NCBI RefSeq assembly: GCF_025643595.1
Contig: NZ_CP102826.1
Location: forward strand, 248,001-312,000
DNA length: 64,000 nucleotides
Source: Saccharopolyspora rosea
GTDB taxonomy: Bacteria > Actinomycetota > Actinomycetes > Mycobacteriales > Pseudonocardiaceae
Direction: 5' to 3'
Position 1 is the first letter of the stretch. The number at the start of each line of letters is the position of its first letter. Below are positions 8,139 through 16,508 of this stretch, in pieces. Below the pieces are notes generated by a model. The model saw nothing but the letters and a program-made list of their open reading frames with translations. It ran no database searches and was not told the DNA's origin. Made by a program: the position numbers and the translations under genes.

Positions 8139-9278
8139 CTATTCACCGGCCAACCGCCGGCCGATCTCCCGGAGCCCTTCGAGGTCGTGCACGTCCGAGG
8201 GCAGTGCCGGAACCCCGACCAGCGGCACCTCCGGGTGCGCCCGGGTGAACCGGGCCAGCAGCCGCTTCTCCCGTTCGGCCACCGCGACGCGGTCGGCGTG
8301 CACCCGCAGCACCGCGGCCGCCAGCGGGGCCGCACCACCGGACTCGATCTCCTCGGCCGTGGCCGCTGCCCTGGCCCCGGCCAGCCCGGCGAAGACCGGG
8401 TGCGTCCGGTTCGCGACCAACCCGGCCAGCGGCATCCGCTCCCCGGCGAGCCGCTCCACGAAGTAGGACGCCTCCCGCAGCGCGTCCGGTTCGGGTGCGG
8501 CCACGACCAGGAACGACGTGCCCGGTGAGCGCAGCAGCCGGTAGGTCTGCTCGGCGCGTTCCCGGAACCCGCCGAAGGTCGAGTCGAAGGCCTGCACGAA
8601 CGTCGAGGCGTCGGCCAGCAGCTGGCCGCCGATGATCGTCGACACCGCCTTGGCGAAGATGCCGAACCCGGCTCCGACCAGCTTGCGCAGTCCCTTGCCG
8701 CCGACCCGGGCCGGGCTGGACAGCATCTTGATCAACCGGCCGTCCAGGACCGTGGACAGCCGCTGCGGCGCGTCCAGGAAGTCCAGCGCTGACCGGCTCG
8801 GCGGGGTGTCGACGATGATGAGGTCCCAGCTCCCGGTGGCCGACAGCTGCCCCAGCTTCTCCATCGCCATGTACTCCTGCGTGCCGGAGAACGAGGTGGA
8901 GATCGTCTTGTAGAACGGGTTGTTGAGGATCTGCTCGGCGCGTTCCCGGCCGGCGTGCGCGAGCACCATGTCGTCGAAGGTGCGGCGCATGTCCAGCATC
9001 ATCGCGCTCAGGTCCCCGGCTGGCTCGAAGCCCGGCAGCTCCACCCGCCGCGGCTGGTTGCCGAGTTCGGGCAGGCCCAGCGCCTGCGCGAGCCGCCGCG
9101 CCGGGTCGATGGTGAGCACCACCGCCTTGCGCCCGCGCTCGGCGGCGCGCAGCGCCAGCGCCGCGGCGGTGGTCGTCTTGCCCACACCGCCGGAGCCGCA
9201 GCAGATCACGATCCGCGCGGCTGGATCGTCCAGCAGCGCGTCGACGTCGATCTGGGCAGGTCGGACCGGTTCGCTCAT
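8139..9278 (-). CDS. ArsA/GET3-family ATPase, second of a coupled pair (Rv3679/Rv3680 type)
   Basis: 379-residue SIMIBI-class ATPase. The deviant Walker A is [10 protein letters not shown] near residue 35, with the ArsA-type switch I region [15 protein letters not shown] and switch [17 protein letters not shown]. The family couples ATP-driven dimer closure to transport or membrane-protein targeting; in mycobacteria this pair is annotated as anion-transporting ATPases and its client is not settled. ATG 9278 overlaps the stop of the upstream ATPase gene by four bases (ATGA), so the two should be made together and may form a heterodimer. No arsenite efflux permease or ars regulator is nearby, which argues against arsenic export. 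Confidence 0.9.
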   Translation of the reverse strand: MSEPVRPAQIDVDALLDDPAARIVICCGSGGVGKTTTAAALALRAAERGRKAVVLTIDPARRLAQALGLPELGNQPRRVELPGFEPAGDLSAMMLDMRRTFDDMVLAHAGRERAEQILNNPFYKTISTSFSGTQEYMAMEKLGQLSATGSWDLIIVDTPPSRSALDFLDAPQRLSTVLDGRLIKMLSSPARVGGKGLRKLVGAGFGIFAKAVSTIIGGQLLADASTFVQAFDSTFGGFRERAEQTYRLLRSPGTSFLVVAAPEPDALREASYFVERLAGERMPLAGLVANRTHPVFAGLAGARAAATAEEIESGGAAPLAAAVLRVHADRVAVAEREKRLLARFTRAHPEVPLVGVPALPSDVHDLEGLREIGRRLAGE

Positions 9279-10273
9279 CGGGGGCTCCGGATGCCGTGGT
9301 CGGTGAGGATCTCGGCCAGTTCGTACAGCTCCGCGACGTCGATGCCGGTGAGTTCCGGCAGCGACAACGTGGGCAGGTCGGTCTCGGCGAGCTGCCGCCG
9401 CGCCTCCTGCTCGGCACGGGTGCGCACGGCGTGCTCGACGGTCTCGGCCACCAGGCCGTCGAGGGTGTCGTCGTCGACCTGCAGGCCGGCGTCGGCCAGC
9501 CCGGCGCGGATGCGGCCCGCGTCGACCCGCCCGTCGGCGGCCGCGGCGACCGAGCGCGCGGGCAGCCGGTCCGGTCGGACCCGGTTGCACACCACCCCGC
9601 CGGGGCGCAGGTCCGCGGCGTCGAGCTCGGCCACGGCCTCCAACGTCTCCCGGACCGGCAGTTCCTCCAGCAGCGTCACCAGGTGCACGACCGTGGCGTC
9701 GGAGTGCACCAGGCGCACCACGCCGTCGCTGTGCTCCCGGATCGGGCCGACCTTCGCCAGATCGGCCATGGCCCGCGTGACGTCGAGGAACTTCACCACG
9801 CGGCCGGTGGGTGGAGCGTCGACGACCACCGCGTCGTAGACGTACCGGCCGCGCTCGTCGGTGCGCGTCACGCACTCCTTGATCTTGCCGGTGAACAGCA
9901 CGTCCCGGAGGCCGGGCGCCAGCGTGGTGGCGAACTCGATGGCGCCCATCCGGCGCAGCGTCCGCCCGGCGAAGCCGAGGTTGTAGAACATCGACAGGTA
10001 CTCCAGCAGCGCGGCTTCGGCGTCGATGGCCAGCGCGCGGAGCTCGCCACCGCCGGGCGCCGCGGCGATCCACTCCTCGGAGTAGGGCAGCGGTGCGGTG
10101 TCGAACAGCTGCGCGATGCCCTGCCTGCCCTCCACCTCGATCAGCAGCACCCGGTGGCCGCCGGTCGCCAGGGCGAGCGCCAGGGCGGCGGCGACCGTCG
10201 TCTTGCCGGTGCCGCCCTTGCCGGTGACGACGTGCAGCCGTGCCTGGTTGAGTTCGGCGTCCCCATCGCTCAC
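9275..10273 (-). CDS. ArsA/GET3-family ATPase, first of a coupled pair
   Basis: 332-residue paralogue of the downstream ATPase. It has the Walker [17 protein letters not shown] close to the N-terminus, the switch II-like motif [16 protein letters not shown], and a helical central region ([20 protein letters not shown]). Start GTG 10273 follows GGGGAG. As the first gene of the pair it sets expression of both. In both proteins the residue after the switch II Asp is not the usual catalytic one of the bacterial ArsA repeats, so whether both hydrolyse ATP needs testing. The pair lies back to back with the DUF4177 gene. Confidence 0.9.
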   Translation of the reverse strand: MSDGDAELNQARLHVVTGKGGTGKTTVAAALALALATGGHRVLLIEVEGRQGIAQLFDTAPLPYSEEWIAAAPGGGELRALAIDAEAALLEYLSMFYNLGFAGRTLRRMGAIEFATTLAPGLRDVLFTGKIKECVTRTDERGRYVYDAVVVDAPPTGRVVKFLDVTRAMADLAKVGPIREHSDGVVRLVHSDATVVHLVTLLEELPVRETLEAVAELDAADLRPGGVVCNRVRPDRLPARSVAAAADGRVDAGRIRAGLADAGLQVDDDTLDGLVAETVEHAVRTRAEQEARRQLAETDLPTLSLPELTGIDVAELYELAEILTDHGIRSPR

Positions 10274-10401
10274 ACGATCAGCTCCCCGCTCGTCGCCTCA
10301 CGCGATCAGCGTAAGTCCGTCGGGTCGCCCGCGAGGGGTCGGTCGGGGAGCCGGGGTCCGGTTCGATCCGTTCCGCCCGGGGGTCTCCTAAGCTGACGGC
10401 C

Positions 10402-10560
10402 ATGCAGAAGTGGGAGTACTCGACCGTGCCGTTGTTGAGCCACGCGACCAAGCAGATCCTCGACCAGTGGGGCGAGGACGGCTGGGAGCTGGTCGCCGTC
10501 CTGCCGGGGCCGACCGGCGAGCAGATGGTGGCCTACATGAAGCGTCCGAAGGAAGGCTGA
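10402..10560 (+). CDS. DUF4177 family small protein
   Basis: 52-residue protein (MQKWEYSTVPLL ... LVAVLPGPTGEQMVAYMKRP) with the family's WEY and GWELV motifs. A homologue is found at the same place next to RidA in mycobacteria (Rv3678A in my recollection). The fold is predicted to be a small alpha/beta unit and the function is unknown. The stop is one base before the RidA start (TGACATG), so both are probably translated from one mRNA. Confidence 0.85.
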   Translation: MQKWEYSTVPLLSHATKQILDQWGEDGWELVAVLPGPTGEQMVAYMKRPKEG

Positions 10561-10561
10561 C

Positions 10562-11020
10562 ATGGGCAGGTGGACCGACCGCCTGGCGGAGATCGGTGTC
10601 GAGCTGCCCGCCGTGGCCGCCCCGGTGGCGGCCTACGTGCCCGCGGTGCGCAGCGGTTCGCACGTCCACACCTCGGGCCAGGTGCCGTTCGTGAACGGCG
10701 AGCTGGCCGCGACCGGCAAGGTCGGCGGCAGCGTGAGCGCCGAGGAGGCCAAGGGCTGCGCCCGGGCGTGCGCGCTCAACGCTCTCGCGGCGGTGGACGC
10801 GCTGGTGGGGCTGGACTCCGTGGTCCGGGTCGTCAAGGTCGTCGGGTACGTCGCGTCGGCCGAGGGCTTCGGCGGGCAGCCCGGGGTGATCAACGGCGCG
10901 TCCGAGCTCCTCGGGGAGATCTTCGGCGAGGCGGGCCAGCACGCGCGCTCCGCGGTCGGCGTGGCCGAGCTGCCGCTCGGCGCTCCGGTCGAGGTCGAGC
11001 TGGTCGTCGAAGTTGAGTGA
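10562..11020 (+). CDS. RidA family protein (Rv3678c-like)
   Basis: 152-residue YjgF/YER057c/UK114-fold protein, probably a trimer. The C-terminal signature ARSAVGVAELPLGAPVEVE keeps the Arg that contacts the carboxylate of imine or enamine intermediates in active RidA proteins. The N-terminal extension of about 25 residues is typical of the actinobacterial subgroup. RidA deaminates reactive 2-aminoacrylate from PLP enzymes; whether this subgroup does so is not shown. It is cotranscribed with DUF4177 and followed by a strong terminator. Confidence 0.9.
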   Translation: MGRWTDRLAEIGVELPAVAAPVAAYVPAVRSGSHVHTSGQVPFVNGELAATGKVGGSVSAEEAKGCARACALNALAAVDALVGLDSVVRVVKVVGYVASAEGFGGQPGVINGASELLGEIFGEAGQHARSAVGVAELPLGAPVEVELVVEVE

Positions 11021-11036
11021 ATAGGTTTCACAATTG

Positions 11037-11072
11037 CGCGGCGCCGTCCGAATCGGGCGGCGCCGCGTTGCT
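11037..11072 (+). terminator. Terminator after ridA
   Basis: CGCGGCGCCG (11037-11046) and CGGCGCCGCG (11058-11067) form a 10-bp GC stem with an 11-base loop, followed by TTGCT, starting 17 bases after the RidA stop codon. Confidence 0.75.
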
Positions 11073-11133
11073 GCCGTGGCGGATTTCGACGGCAGCGCAC
11101 GCGGCTGCACCACCGGCAAGTACGCTGCGATCA

Positions 11134-11176
11134 CACCTGTCCGGACTTTTCATGATCACGATAGTCCGAACAGGTG
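11134..11176. repeat. Long imperfect inverted repeat in front of the paralogue pair
   Basis: Arms at 11134-11147 (CACCTGTCCGGACT) and 11163-11176 (AGTCCGAACAGGTG) match in 13 of 14 positions around a 15-base AT-rich spacer containing TCATGATCA. It lies about 150 bases upstream of the gene at 11329, the position of a regulatory element or a structured 5' leader. The gap 11021-11328 otherwise holds only the ridA terminator. Confidence 0.6.
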
Positions 11177-11328
11177 GACACGATTCCAGGGCGTAGCCAA
11201 TAGCACGACCAATGGGGGTTGATCGGTCGAGCAGTCGCGTCCAGAGTTCACCTGGACGGGTGCGCCCGGAGGGGCAGCGGCTGCGGGACACCCCGCACGA
11301 GGGAGCACGACACCGGGAAGGGGCCGAC

Positions 11329-11958
11329 GTGGCGGTGCCGGAAAACGATCAGCTGTGCCACGAACTGCTACTACGACTCGCCGGCCGGTTGCCCGATCGA
11401 TTCCTGTGGCGCTACCGGGACTGGCTCGCCGGCGGCGCCGCGGACGTGCTCGCCCGGTCGCTGCCCGCCACCCTGCTGCGGGAACGCATCCCGCTCGACG
11501 ACGCCGACCACCGGCTGCTGGCGGAGGCGCTGCTGCCGCTGGGCGCCGACCGGTCCGTCGTGGACGCGATCCCGCCCGCCGACCGACCCGCCGCCGACCA
11601 CGCCTTCAGCCCGGGTTCGGCGACCGACGGGCGCACCGACTCCGAGCTGCTGGTCCTCGGCGCCACGTTGCGGGGCCGACCGGGTGTGGGCGAGGTCCGC
11701 AGCAGCTGGCGACGCGACGACGGCGGCCGCGCCAAACGGGTCGTGCTGGTCACCGCGTCCGCCGACGTCATCGCCCTGACCGGGGAGATCCAACGGGTGC
11801 TCCGGGCGCTGGGCGACGCCGAACCCTGCGTCGAAGTGATCCCCTCCGAACTGGACCCCACCCCGTACCACCGGGCCGCGCTCGCCGAGTCGGTGCTGGT
11901 GTGCACCGGGGCCGACGAACTCGTGGGACACCGCGGCTTCAGCGGTGCGAATCCGTGA
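11329..11958 (+). CDS. Protein of unknown function, paralogue 1 of a tandem pair
   Basis: 209 residues, soluble, no signal peptide. An N-terminal helical part (LLLRLAGRLPDRFLWRY, LARSLPATLLRERIPLDD) is followed by VDAIPPADRPAADHAF and a C-terminal alpha/beta-like part (AKRVVLVTASADVIALTGEI, VEVIPSELDPTPYHRAAL). I do not recognise the family. The neighbouring protein at 11970 has the same sequence of blocks, so the pair is a tandem duplication. GTG 11329 is preceded by AAGGGG with good spacing; longer in-frame starts give Arg-rich leaders and are rejected. Only 11 bases separate its stop from the next start. Confidence 0.8.
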   Translation: MAVPENDQLCHELLLRLAGRLPDRFLWRYRDWLAGGAADVLARSLPATLLRERIPLDDADHRLLAEALLPLGADRSVVDAIPPADRPAADHAFSPGSATDGRTDSELLVLGATLRGRPGVGEVRSSWRRDDGGRAKRVVLVTASADVIALTGEIQRVLRALGDAEPCVEVIPSELDPTPYHRAALAESVLVCTGADELVGHRGFSGANP

Positions 11959-11969
11959 AGGAGTCAAGC

Positions 11970-13004
11970 GTGGTGGACATCGCCGAAGGCACCGGCCCCG
12001 CCGACCGGCTGCAGACCCTGCTGCTGGCCATGACCGGCAGGGTCGACGACGACGCGGTCAACACGACCCGCGAACTGCTCGGCACCGGCCGGCTCGACGC
12101 GGCGGCCGAGTTCCTCACCGGCTGCCTGCTCGCGGGTCGGATCCCGGTGTCCTCGACCGAGCAGTACCACCTGCGCCGGGTGCTGGACGACACCCGCTCC
12201 CCGCACAGCCTCGCCGACCGGCTGCACGTCGTCGACGCGGTGCCCGCCGAGGAACACCGCTTCGCCGAGCCCGAGGAGGACGGCGGTGACCTGGTCGCCG
12301 CGCTGGCTCCGGTCACCTCCCGGCTCGCGGGAGTGCACGGCCTGTGGTCGGTCACCCGGACCACACCGGCCGGCGCGAGCTACCGAGCTGTGCCGCGCCG
12401 GGTGCTGCTCGCCGAGGTCGGCTCCGACGGTTCCGCCTCGGCCGTGGGCCTGCAACTCATCGAGGCGCTGCGCCGGGCAGGGGTCGACTGCTCCGTCGAC
12501 GTCTTCACCAGCGGCACCGACCTGCCCGGGTACCACCGCGACGCGCTCGCCGCGGCTCAGCGGGTGAGCCTGGGCGGCGAGCCGCCGGCGGCCCGGGCCG
12601 AGCCCGCGCCCGCCGCGCCGGAGGTGTCCGCCCCGGCTCCCGAGGTCCCCGCGCAGGAGGCGGCCCCGCCGCCAGAGCCGGAACCGGCGCCCGAACCCGA
12701 ACCCGAGGAGGAGCCCGCGGCGGCGCGACCGGCCACCGCGCAGGCGGAGTCCAAGGGCGAGGACGGCTCGATGCGCGTGCCCCCGGCCGTCGACGCCAAG
12801 CTGACCGACCGGGAGCGCAACCTGCTGCGCAAGCTGCACGAGGAACTCGCCCACCGCGAGCAGGACCGCTCGGCCCCGCGCAGGCAGTCGTCGCGTCCGA
12901 CCCAGGACGCCTGGACGTCGACCATGCCCGGCACCAGCACCGGCAGCTTCCCGCCGATCAGCGCCCCGGTCGGCAACCAGGGCTACTCCGGCCAGCAGCA
13001 CTGA
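11970..13004 (+). CDS. Protein of unknown function, paralogue 2, with Pro/Glu-rich linker
   Basis: 344 residues. Residues 1-205 parallel the preceding protein block by block (AAEFLTGCLLAGRIPV, VDAVPAEEHRFAEP, RRVLLAEVGSDGSASAVGLQ, VDVFTSGTDLPGYHRDAL). An Ala/Pro/Glu-rich linker (about 210-270) then leads to a charged helix (LTDRERNLLRKLHEELAHRE) and a Ser/Gly/Gln-rich tail. The layout, a folded domain plus flexible tether plus coiled-coil-like helix, suggests an interaction protein. GTG 11970 is selected because AAGGAG sits six bases upstream; GTG 11955 would place that sequence inside the gene. Function unknown; expected to be cotranscribed with paralogue 1. Confidence 0.82.
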   Translation: MVDIAEGTGPADRLQTLLLAMTGRVDDDAVNTTRELLGTGRLDAAAEFLTGCLLAGRIPVSSTEQYHLRRVLDDTRSPHSLADRLHVVDAVPAEEHRFAEPEEDGGDLVAALAPVTSRLAGVHGLWSVTRTTPAGASYRAVPRRVLLAEVGSDGSASAVGLQLIEALRRAGVDCSVDVFTSGTDLPGYHRDALAAAQRVSLGGEPPAARAEPAPAAPEVSAPAPEVPAQEAAPPPEPEPAPEPEPEEEPAAARPATAQAESKGEDGSMRVPPAVDAKLTDRERNLLRKLHEELAHREQDRSAPRRQSSRPTQDAWTSTMPGTSTGSFPPISAPVGNQGYSGQQH

Positions 13005-13022
13005 CCGCCTGACCAGGACGGT

Positions 13023-13919
13023 TCAGGCGGCGGCGAGCACGTCGGACAGGACGCGCTGGAGGTGCAGCCCGCGGCTGACGTCGCACGGGTGGTGGGTCTC
13101 GCCGTCGTGGATCATGGCGAGGAAGTCGTCCAGCATGCGCGCGTAGCACTCCCGAGCGGCGGTGCGCCGCCCGCCCAGCTGCGACTGGCCGCGCACGCCG
13201 TACACGGAGAAGTCGACGACAGCGGGCTGGACCGGCACGCGCAGCGACAGCGTGAGCGTGCTCGTCGCGCCGCCGACGTGGCCGAACACGATCTGCCACA
13301 GGTCGTCACCGCTGCGGTGCGCGTAGGGCACCCGGTCGACGTCGCCGAGCGCGGCCTCCAGCAGGTCGATGGCGTGCGGGCCCGCGTCGATCAGCGCGCC
13401 GGCGGTCTCCTGCCGCCACGGCGACGCCGCGTAGTCGCCGCCGAGCAACCCGCCCGCCAGCCAGCGCCCGGTACCACCGCGCCAGCCGTCCGTGCTGCGC
13501 AGCCCGGACAGCCACCGCCCCACCTCGGGGTCGAACCGCCGGGTCAGCATCATCAACGCCGCCACCCCGGACTCCCGCACCGCGTCGGCGATCTTCCGCG
13601 CTCCGCGCTCGTCGGTGGCCAGCGGCTTCTCCAACACCAGGTGCTTGCGCGCCCGAGCCGCGCGCGGGGCCAGCTCGGCCTGCACCGCGGGCGGCACCGC
13701 GAAGGCCACGGCGTCGACCGATTCCAACAGCTGCTCGAACCCGTCGACGACATCCGCCCCGTACGGCTCGGCGAGCTCCTTCGCCGCGTCCGGCCGACGC
13801 GCCCACACCGCCGCCAACCGCGTGCCCTCGTGATCGAACAACCCGGGCCCGTGCACCCGACGAGCCCACGGCCCGGCTCCGACAACCCCGACACGCACCG
13901 CATCTCCCATACCGGCCAT
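13023..13919 (-). CDS. Gfo/Idh/MocA family oxidoreductase
   Basis: 298-residue NAD(P)-dependent dehydrogenase. The Rossmann motif GVVGAGPWARRVHGPG is at the N-terminus, with EKPLATDERGA carrying the family's conserved Lys in the EKP motif; the C-terminal half is the mixed beta-sheet substrate domain (IDAGPHAIDLLEAAL with the conserved His). Substrates are usually sugars, inositols or related alcohols and cannot be told here. ATG 13919 follows GGCGGAGG. The gene converges on the paralogue pair, and a gene-poor stretch lies upstream. Confidence 0.9.
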   Translation of the reverse strand: MAGMGDAVRVGVVGAGPWARRVHGPGLFDHEGTRLAAVWARRPDAAKELAEPYGADVVDGFEQLLESVDAVAFAVPPAVQAELAPRAARARKHLVLEKPLATDERGARKIADAVRESGVAALMMLTRRFDPEVGRWLSGLRSTDGWRGGTGRWLAGGLLGGDYAASPWRQETAGALIDAGPHAIDLLEAALGDVDRVPYAHRSGDDLWQIVFGHVGGATSTLTLSLRVPVQPAVVDFSVYGVRGQSQLGGRRTAARECYARMLDDFLAMIHDGETHHPCDVSRGLHLQRVLSDVLAAA

Positions 13920-14363
13920 GGTGCCTCCGCCCCACCCCACCCGCCGCAGAAGGCCCCCTGCCCTGCACCGACGATCACACCGTCCTCGCCCCCGCGAGGA
14001 GAGCGGAAAATCTCGTTGACCAAGCAATCAAATCGGGAATGAATATGGCGCAGATCACAGATCTTTTGCTGCCAGAAGGATACGCGCCAGTAGTTTTTCC
14101 GCCGCGGCCGGTTGTTCCAGCTCATGTTCCGGAAAACGATTTCCATGCGACGTCGTGCCGTGTCACGACGTGCACGCTCCGTGCGCATCTTTGTCGTGTC
14201 CATGCCCAGGTGGCCGTATCGTTCACGCGCTTGGTCTGATCATCCTGTTACTCTCTGCTGCATCGATCGCGCGCTCGTCGCTCCTTCCAAGTCGAGCTGG
14301 GGGACAGGGTTCGCGCTCGGGTCGTCAGTCCGAAACGCCGGATGCCCGGCGCGGAGGAAGGAT
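13920..14363. other. Gene-poor, AT-richer interval
   Basis: Bases about 14000-14250 are visibly less GC-rich than the flanks (for example AATCAAATCGGGAATGAATA near 14025-14044). Short open frames exist on both strands, but none combines a ribosome-binding site, G/C-ending codon bias and a recognisable product. The start of a transcription unit that ends at the terminator near 14638 may lie here. Confidence 0.5.
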
Positions 14364-14567
14364 GTGCGAAGCGTGGTCGATGCGGAAGGGCGACAGCCAG
14401 ACAAGTGGCGTCGGCGGGCCGCTGACGCATTCGAGAACGCGGCACTGGGGGTAGATCTCGCAGTGGTCGTCCTCGAAGTGTCCGGCCGAGGCGGCCCGGC
14501 TGGAGCAGCCAGGCCGCTGGCCGTCGCGCTGCGGGTCGTTGCCCGGATGGTCCGTGGTCAGGAGTGA
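14364..14567 (+). CDS. Candidate small gene of unknown function
   Basis: A 67-residue frame begins at GTG 14364, six bases after GGAGG within GGAGGAAG (14353-14360), and its stop is just upstream of a strong intrinsic terminator on the same strand. The product starts basic and acidic (VVDAEGRQPDKWRRRAAD) and is hydrophobic or Ala/Val-rich later (LGVDLAVVVLEVSG). Third-position GC is only about 70 percent, lower than neighbouring genes, so it may be foreign, recent or not coding. The same ribosome-binding site could serve ATG 14362 in another frame (30 residues, MCEAWSMRKGDSQTSG and on, stop at 14454), whose codon bias is slightly better. The terminator supports a transcript; which frame is used is open. 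Confidence 0.35.
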   Translation: MRSVVDAEGRQPDKWRRRAADAFENAALGVDLAVVVLEVSGRGGPAGAARPLAVALRVVARMVRGQE

Positions 14568-14577
14568 CCACTAGCGG

Positions 14578-14638
14578 CGGCCGAGGTGCGCGACCGACGA
14601 GGGCGGCAACCCTCGGCGTTCCTCGGCCGTCGTTTTTT
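14578..14638 (+). terminator. Strong intrinsic terminator
   Basis: CGGCCGAGG (14578-14586) pairs with CCTCGGCCG (14621-14629), with an inner CGAGGG/CCCTCG hairpin between, and is followed by TCGTTTTTT with six T residues at 14633-14638. This is the clearest T-tracted terminator in the first third of the window and is oriented plus. Confidence 0.88.
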
Positions 14639-14802
14639 CACGCGATCTGAAATCGCACGATCACCCTAACGGTCGTACTGGTTCGTGTGCCATCGATCTG
14701 CCAGGATCGGGCGTTCTGGCCGGAGGTTCGAACGCTAGCCCGTTGGAGTGTTTCCTCGTCATGACCCTTGCGGAGCGGCGCGAAATGGTTTCTATGACGT
14801 GC

Positions 14803-14817
14803 ATCACATTATGTGAT
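14803..14817. promoter_or_regulatory. Perfect 15-bp palindrome upstream of the Nudix-MBL operon
   Basis: ATCACATTATGTGAT is a perfect 7-1-7 inverted repeat, 75 bases before the Nudix start and with low GC against its surroundings. The shape is that of a homodimeric helix-turn-helix operator. A TAGTGT at 14879-14884 would give a leaderless mRNA starting at the Nudix ATG, placing the palindrome just upstream of the promoter. The TGTGA half resembles CRP half-sites, but the one-base centre is too short for the usual CRP spacing. Confidence 0.5.
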
Positions 14818-14891
14818 CATGCATGCGGCTTCTGTGAAGCCCATGCCGCGGCTCCTACCGACGCCGTCCGCTCCGACATAGTGTGATCGGC

Positions 14892-15722
14892 ATGGTGCGA
14901 CTGCCCGAGGAGATGGCCCTGCCGGAAGGGTTCGTGCCGCCGGAGCCCCCCGATCCGCCGGCGGCGCCGAAGGACGCCGCGACCGTGGTGCTGGTGCGCG
15001 AGGGCGCCGAGGGGACCGAGGTGTTCCTGCAGCGGCGGGTGGCCGGAATGGCCTTCGCCGGGGGCATGACGGTCTTCCCGGGCGGAGGTGTGGATCCGCG
15101 GGACTCGGACGTCTCGGTGGCGTGGAGCGGCCCCGAGCCGGGCTGGTGGGCGGAGCGCTTCGGGTGCTCGACCGGGCTGGCGCGGGCGCTGGTGTGCGCG
15201 GCCGTGCGCGAGACGTTCGAGGAGTCCGGTGTGCTGCTCGCCGGCCCCGCCGCCGACGAGGTGGTCGGGGATACCTCCCGCTACGCCGACGCGCGGTCGG
15301 CGCTGGTGTCCCGGGACGTCTCGCTGGCGGAGTTCCTGTCCGACGCCGGGCTCGTGCTGCGCGCCGACCTGCTGCGCCCCTGGGCGAACTGGGTGACGCC
15401 GGAGGCCGAGCCCAAGCGCTACGACACGAGGTTCTTCCTCGCCGCGATGCCGGCGGGGCAGCGGGCCGACGCCGTGACCACCGAGGCGTCCGAGGCGTAC
15501 TGGCGCACCCCGCAGCAGGCGCTGGCCGACTGGAGGGAGGGCCGCTGCGGACTGCTCCCGCCGACCTGGGTGACGCTCACCGAGGTCGCCGAGTGCGGCG
15601 GCGTGCGGGCGGCGCTGGACGCCGAGCGCGGTCTCGGCAAGGTCATCCCGCGCCTGGTCCGCCGCGACGGGCGGTGGCGCGCGGTGCTGCCCGGCGAACC
15701 CGGATACGAGGAGGCGAAGTGA
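14892..15722 (+). CDS. NUDIX hydrolase (NUDT8/NUDT19-like, long insertion)
   Basis: 276-residue Nudix protein. The box is split: GGGVDPRD opens it and AVRETFEESGVLL supplies the catalytic RExxEExG helix after about 35 extra residues, the architecture of the NUDT19/NUDT8-like group, which often hydrolyses CoA derivatives or other nucleoside diphosphates. The conserved N-terminal strand AATVVLVREG and FLQRRVAGMAFAGGM fit. ATG 14892 has no ribosome-binding site but lies about one helical turn after a -10-like TAGTGT, so leaderless translation is likely. Its TGA overlaps the next ATG by one base. Confidence 0.88.
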   Translation: MVRLPEEMALPEGFVPPEPPDPPAAPKDAATVVLVREGAEGTEVFLQRRVAGMAFAGGMTVFPGGGVDPRDSDVSVAWSGPEPGWWAERFGCSTGLARALVCAAVRETFEESGVLLAGPAADEVVGDTSRYADARSALVSRDVSLAEFLSDAGLVLRADLLRPWANWVTPEAEPKRYDTRFFLAAMPAGQRADAVTTEASEAYWRTPQQALADWREGRCGLLPPTWVTLTEVAECGGVRAALDAERGLGKVIPRLVRRDGRWRAVLPGEPGYEEAK

Positions 15723-16501
15723 TGGAGCACCCGGCGTACGGCGAGCTGCGGCCGGTGACCCCGTACGCGTCGGTGCTGCTGGCCCGCAACCCGACGCCGA
15801 TGACGCTGGAGGGCACCAACACGTGGGTGGTGGGCTCCCCGGACGCCGCGGACCGCGTGGTGATCGACCCCGGGCCGGACGACCCGGACCACCTGCAACG
15901 GGTCGCCGACGCCGGTCCGGTGTCGCTGGTGCTGCTCACCCACCACCACCCCGACCACACCGACGGCGTCGAGCACTTCACCCGGCTGACCGGCGCTCCG
16001 GTGCGCGCGCTGGATCCCGGCCTGTGCCGCAACGCCGAACCGCTCGCCGACGGCGAGGTGGTCGAGGCGGCCGGAGTCGAACTGCGCGTGCTGGCCACGC
16101 CCGGCCACACCAGCGACTCGATCTGCCTGCTCGCCGAGCACGACGAGCCGGCGGTGTTCACCGGCGACAGCGTGCTCGGCCGCGGCACCACGGTCGTCGC
16201 GCACCCCGACGGCCACCTCGGCTCCTACCTGCGGTCGCTGCGGCGCCTGGTGGCCCTGCCGGAGGGCACGCGGGTCCTGCCCGGCCACGGGCCGGAACTG
16301 CCCGACGCGGGCGCCGCCGCCGCGGCCTACCTGGAGCACCGCGAACAGCGCCTCGACCAGGTGCGGGCGGTGGTCCGCGACCGCGGCCCGGACGTCACCC
16401 CGCGCCAGGTCGTCGAGATCGTCTACGCGGACGTGGACCGCTCCGTCTGGCCGGCCGCCGAACTGACCGTCCAGGCCCAGCTCACCTACCTCCGGGAGTG
16501 A
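15722..16501 (+). CDS. Metallo-beta-lactamase-fold hydrolase (LACTB2/Rv3677c-like)
   Basis: 259 residues with the MBL zinc motif LTHHHPDHTDGVEHF (HxHxDH), downstream His in LATPGHTSDSICL, Asp in FTGDSVLG and His in LPGHGPEL. The C-terminal helical domain (EHREQRLDQVRAVV, TPRQVVEIVY) is that of LACTB2-like proteins, some of which are ribonucleases or thioesterases. ATG 15722 overlaps the Nudix stop (TGATG), so translation is coupled. It keeps the position, between RidA and crp, of the mycobacterial homologue. Confidence 0.92.
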   Translation: MEHPAYGELRPVTPYASVLLARNPTPMTLEGTNTWVVGSPDAADRVVIDPGPDDPDHLQRVADAGPVSLVLLTHHHPDHTDGVEHFTRLTGAPVRALDPGLCRNAEPLADGEVVEAAGVELRVLATPGHTSDSICLLAEHDEPAVFTGDSVLGRGTTVVAHPDGHLGSYLRSLRRLVALPEGTRVLPGHGPELPDAGAAAAAYLEHREQRLDQVRAVVRDRGPDVTPRQVVEIVYADVDRSVWPAAELTVQAQLTYLRE

Positions 16502-16508
16502 CGCGGGG

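Noticed and set aside
14039..14239. 66-codon frame in the AT-richer zone (starts MNMAQITDLL)
   Set aside because: No ribosome-binding site, unusual codon bias and no recognisable product.
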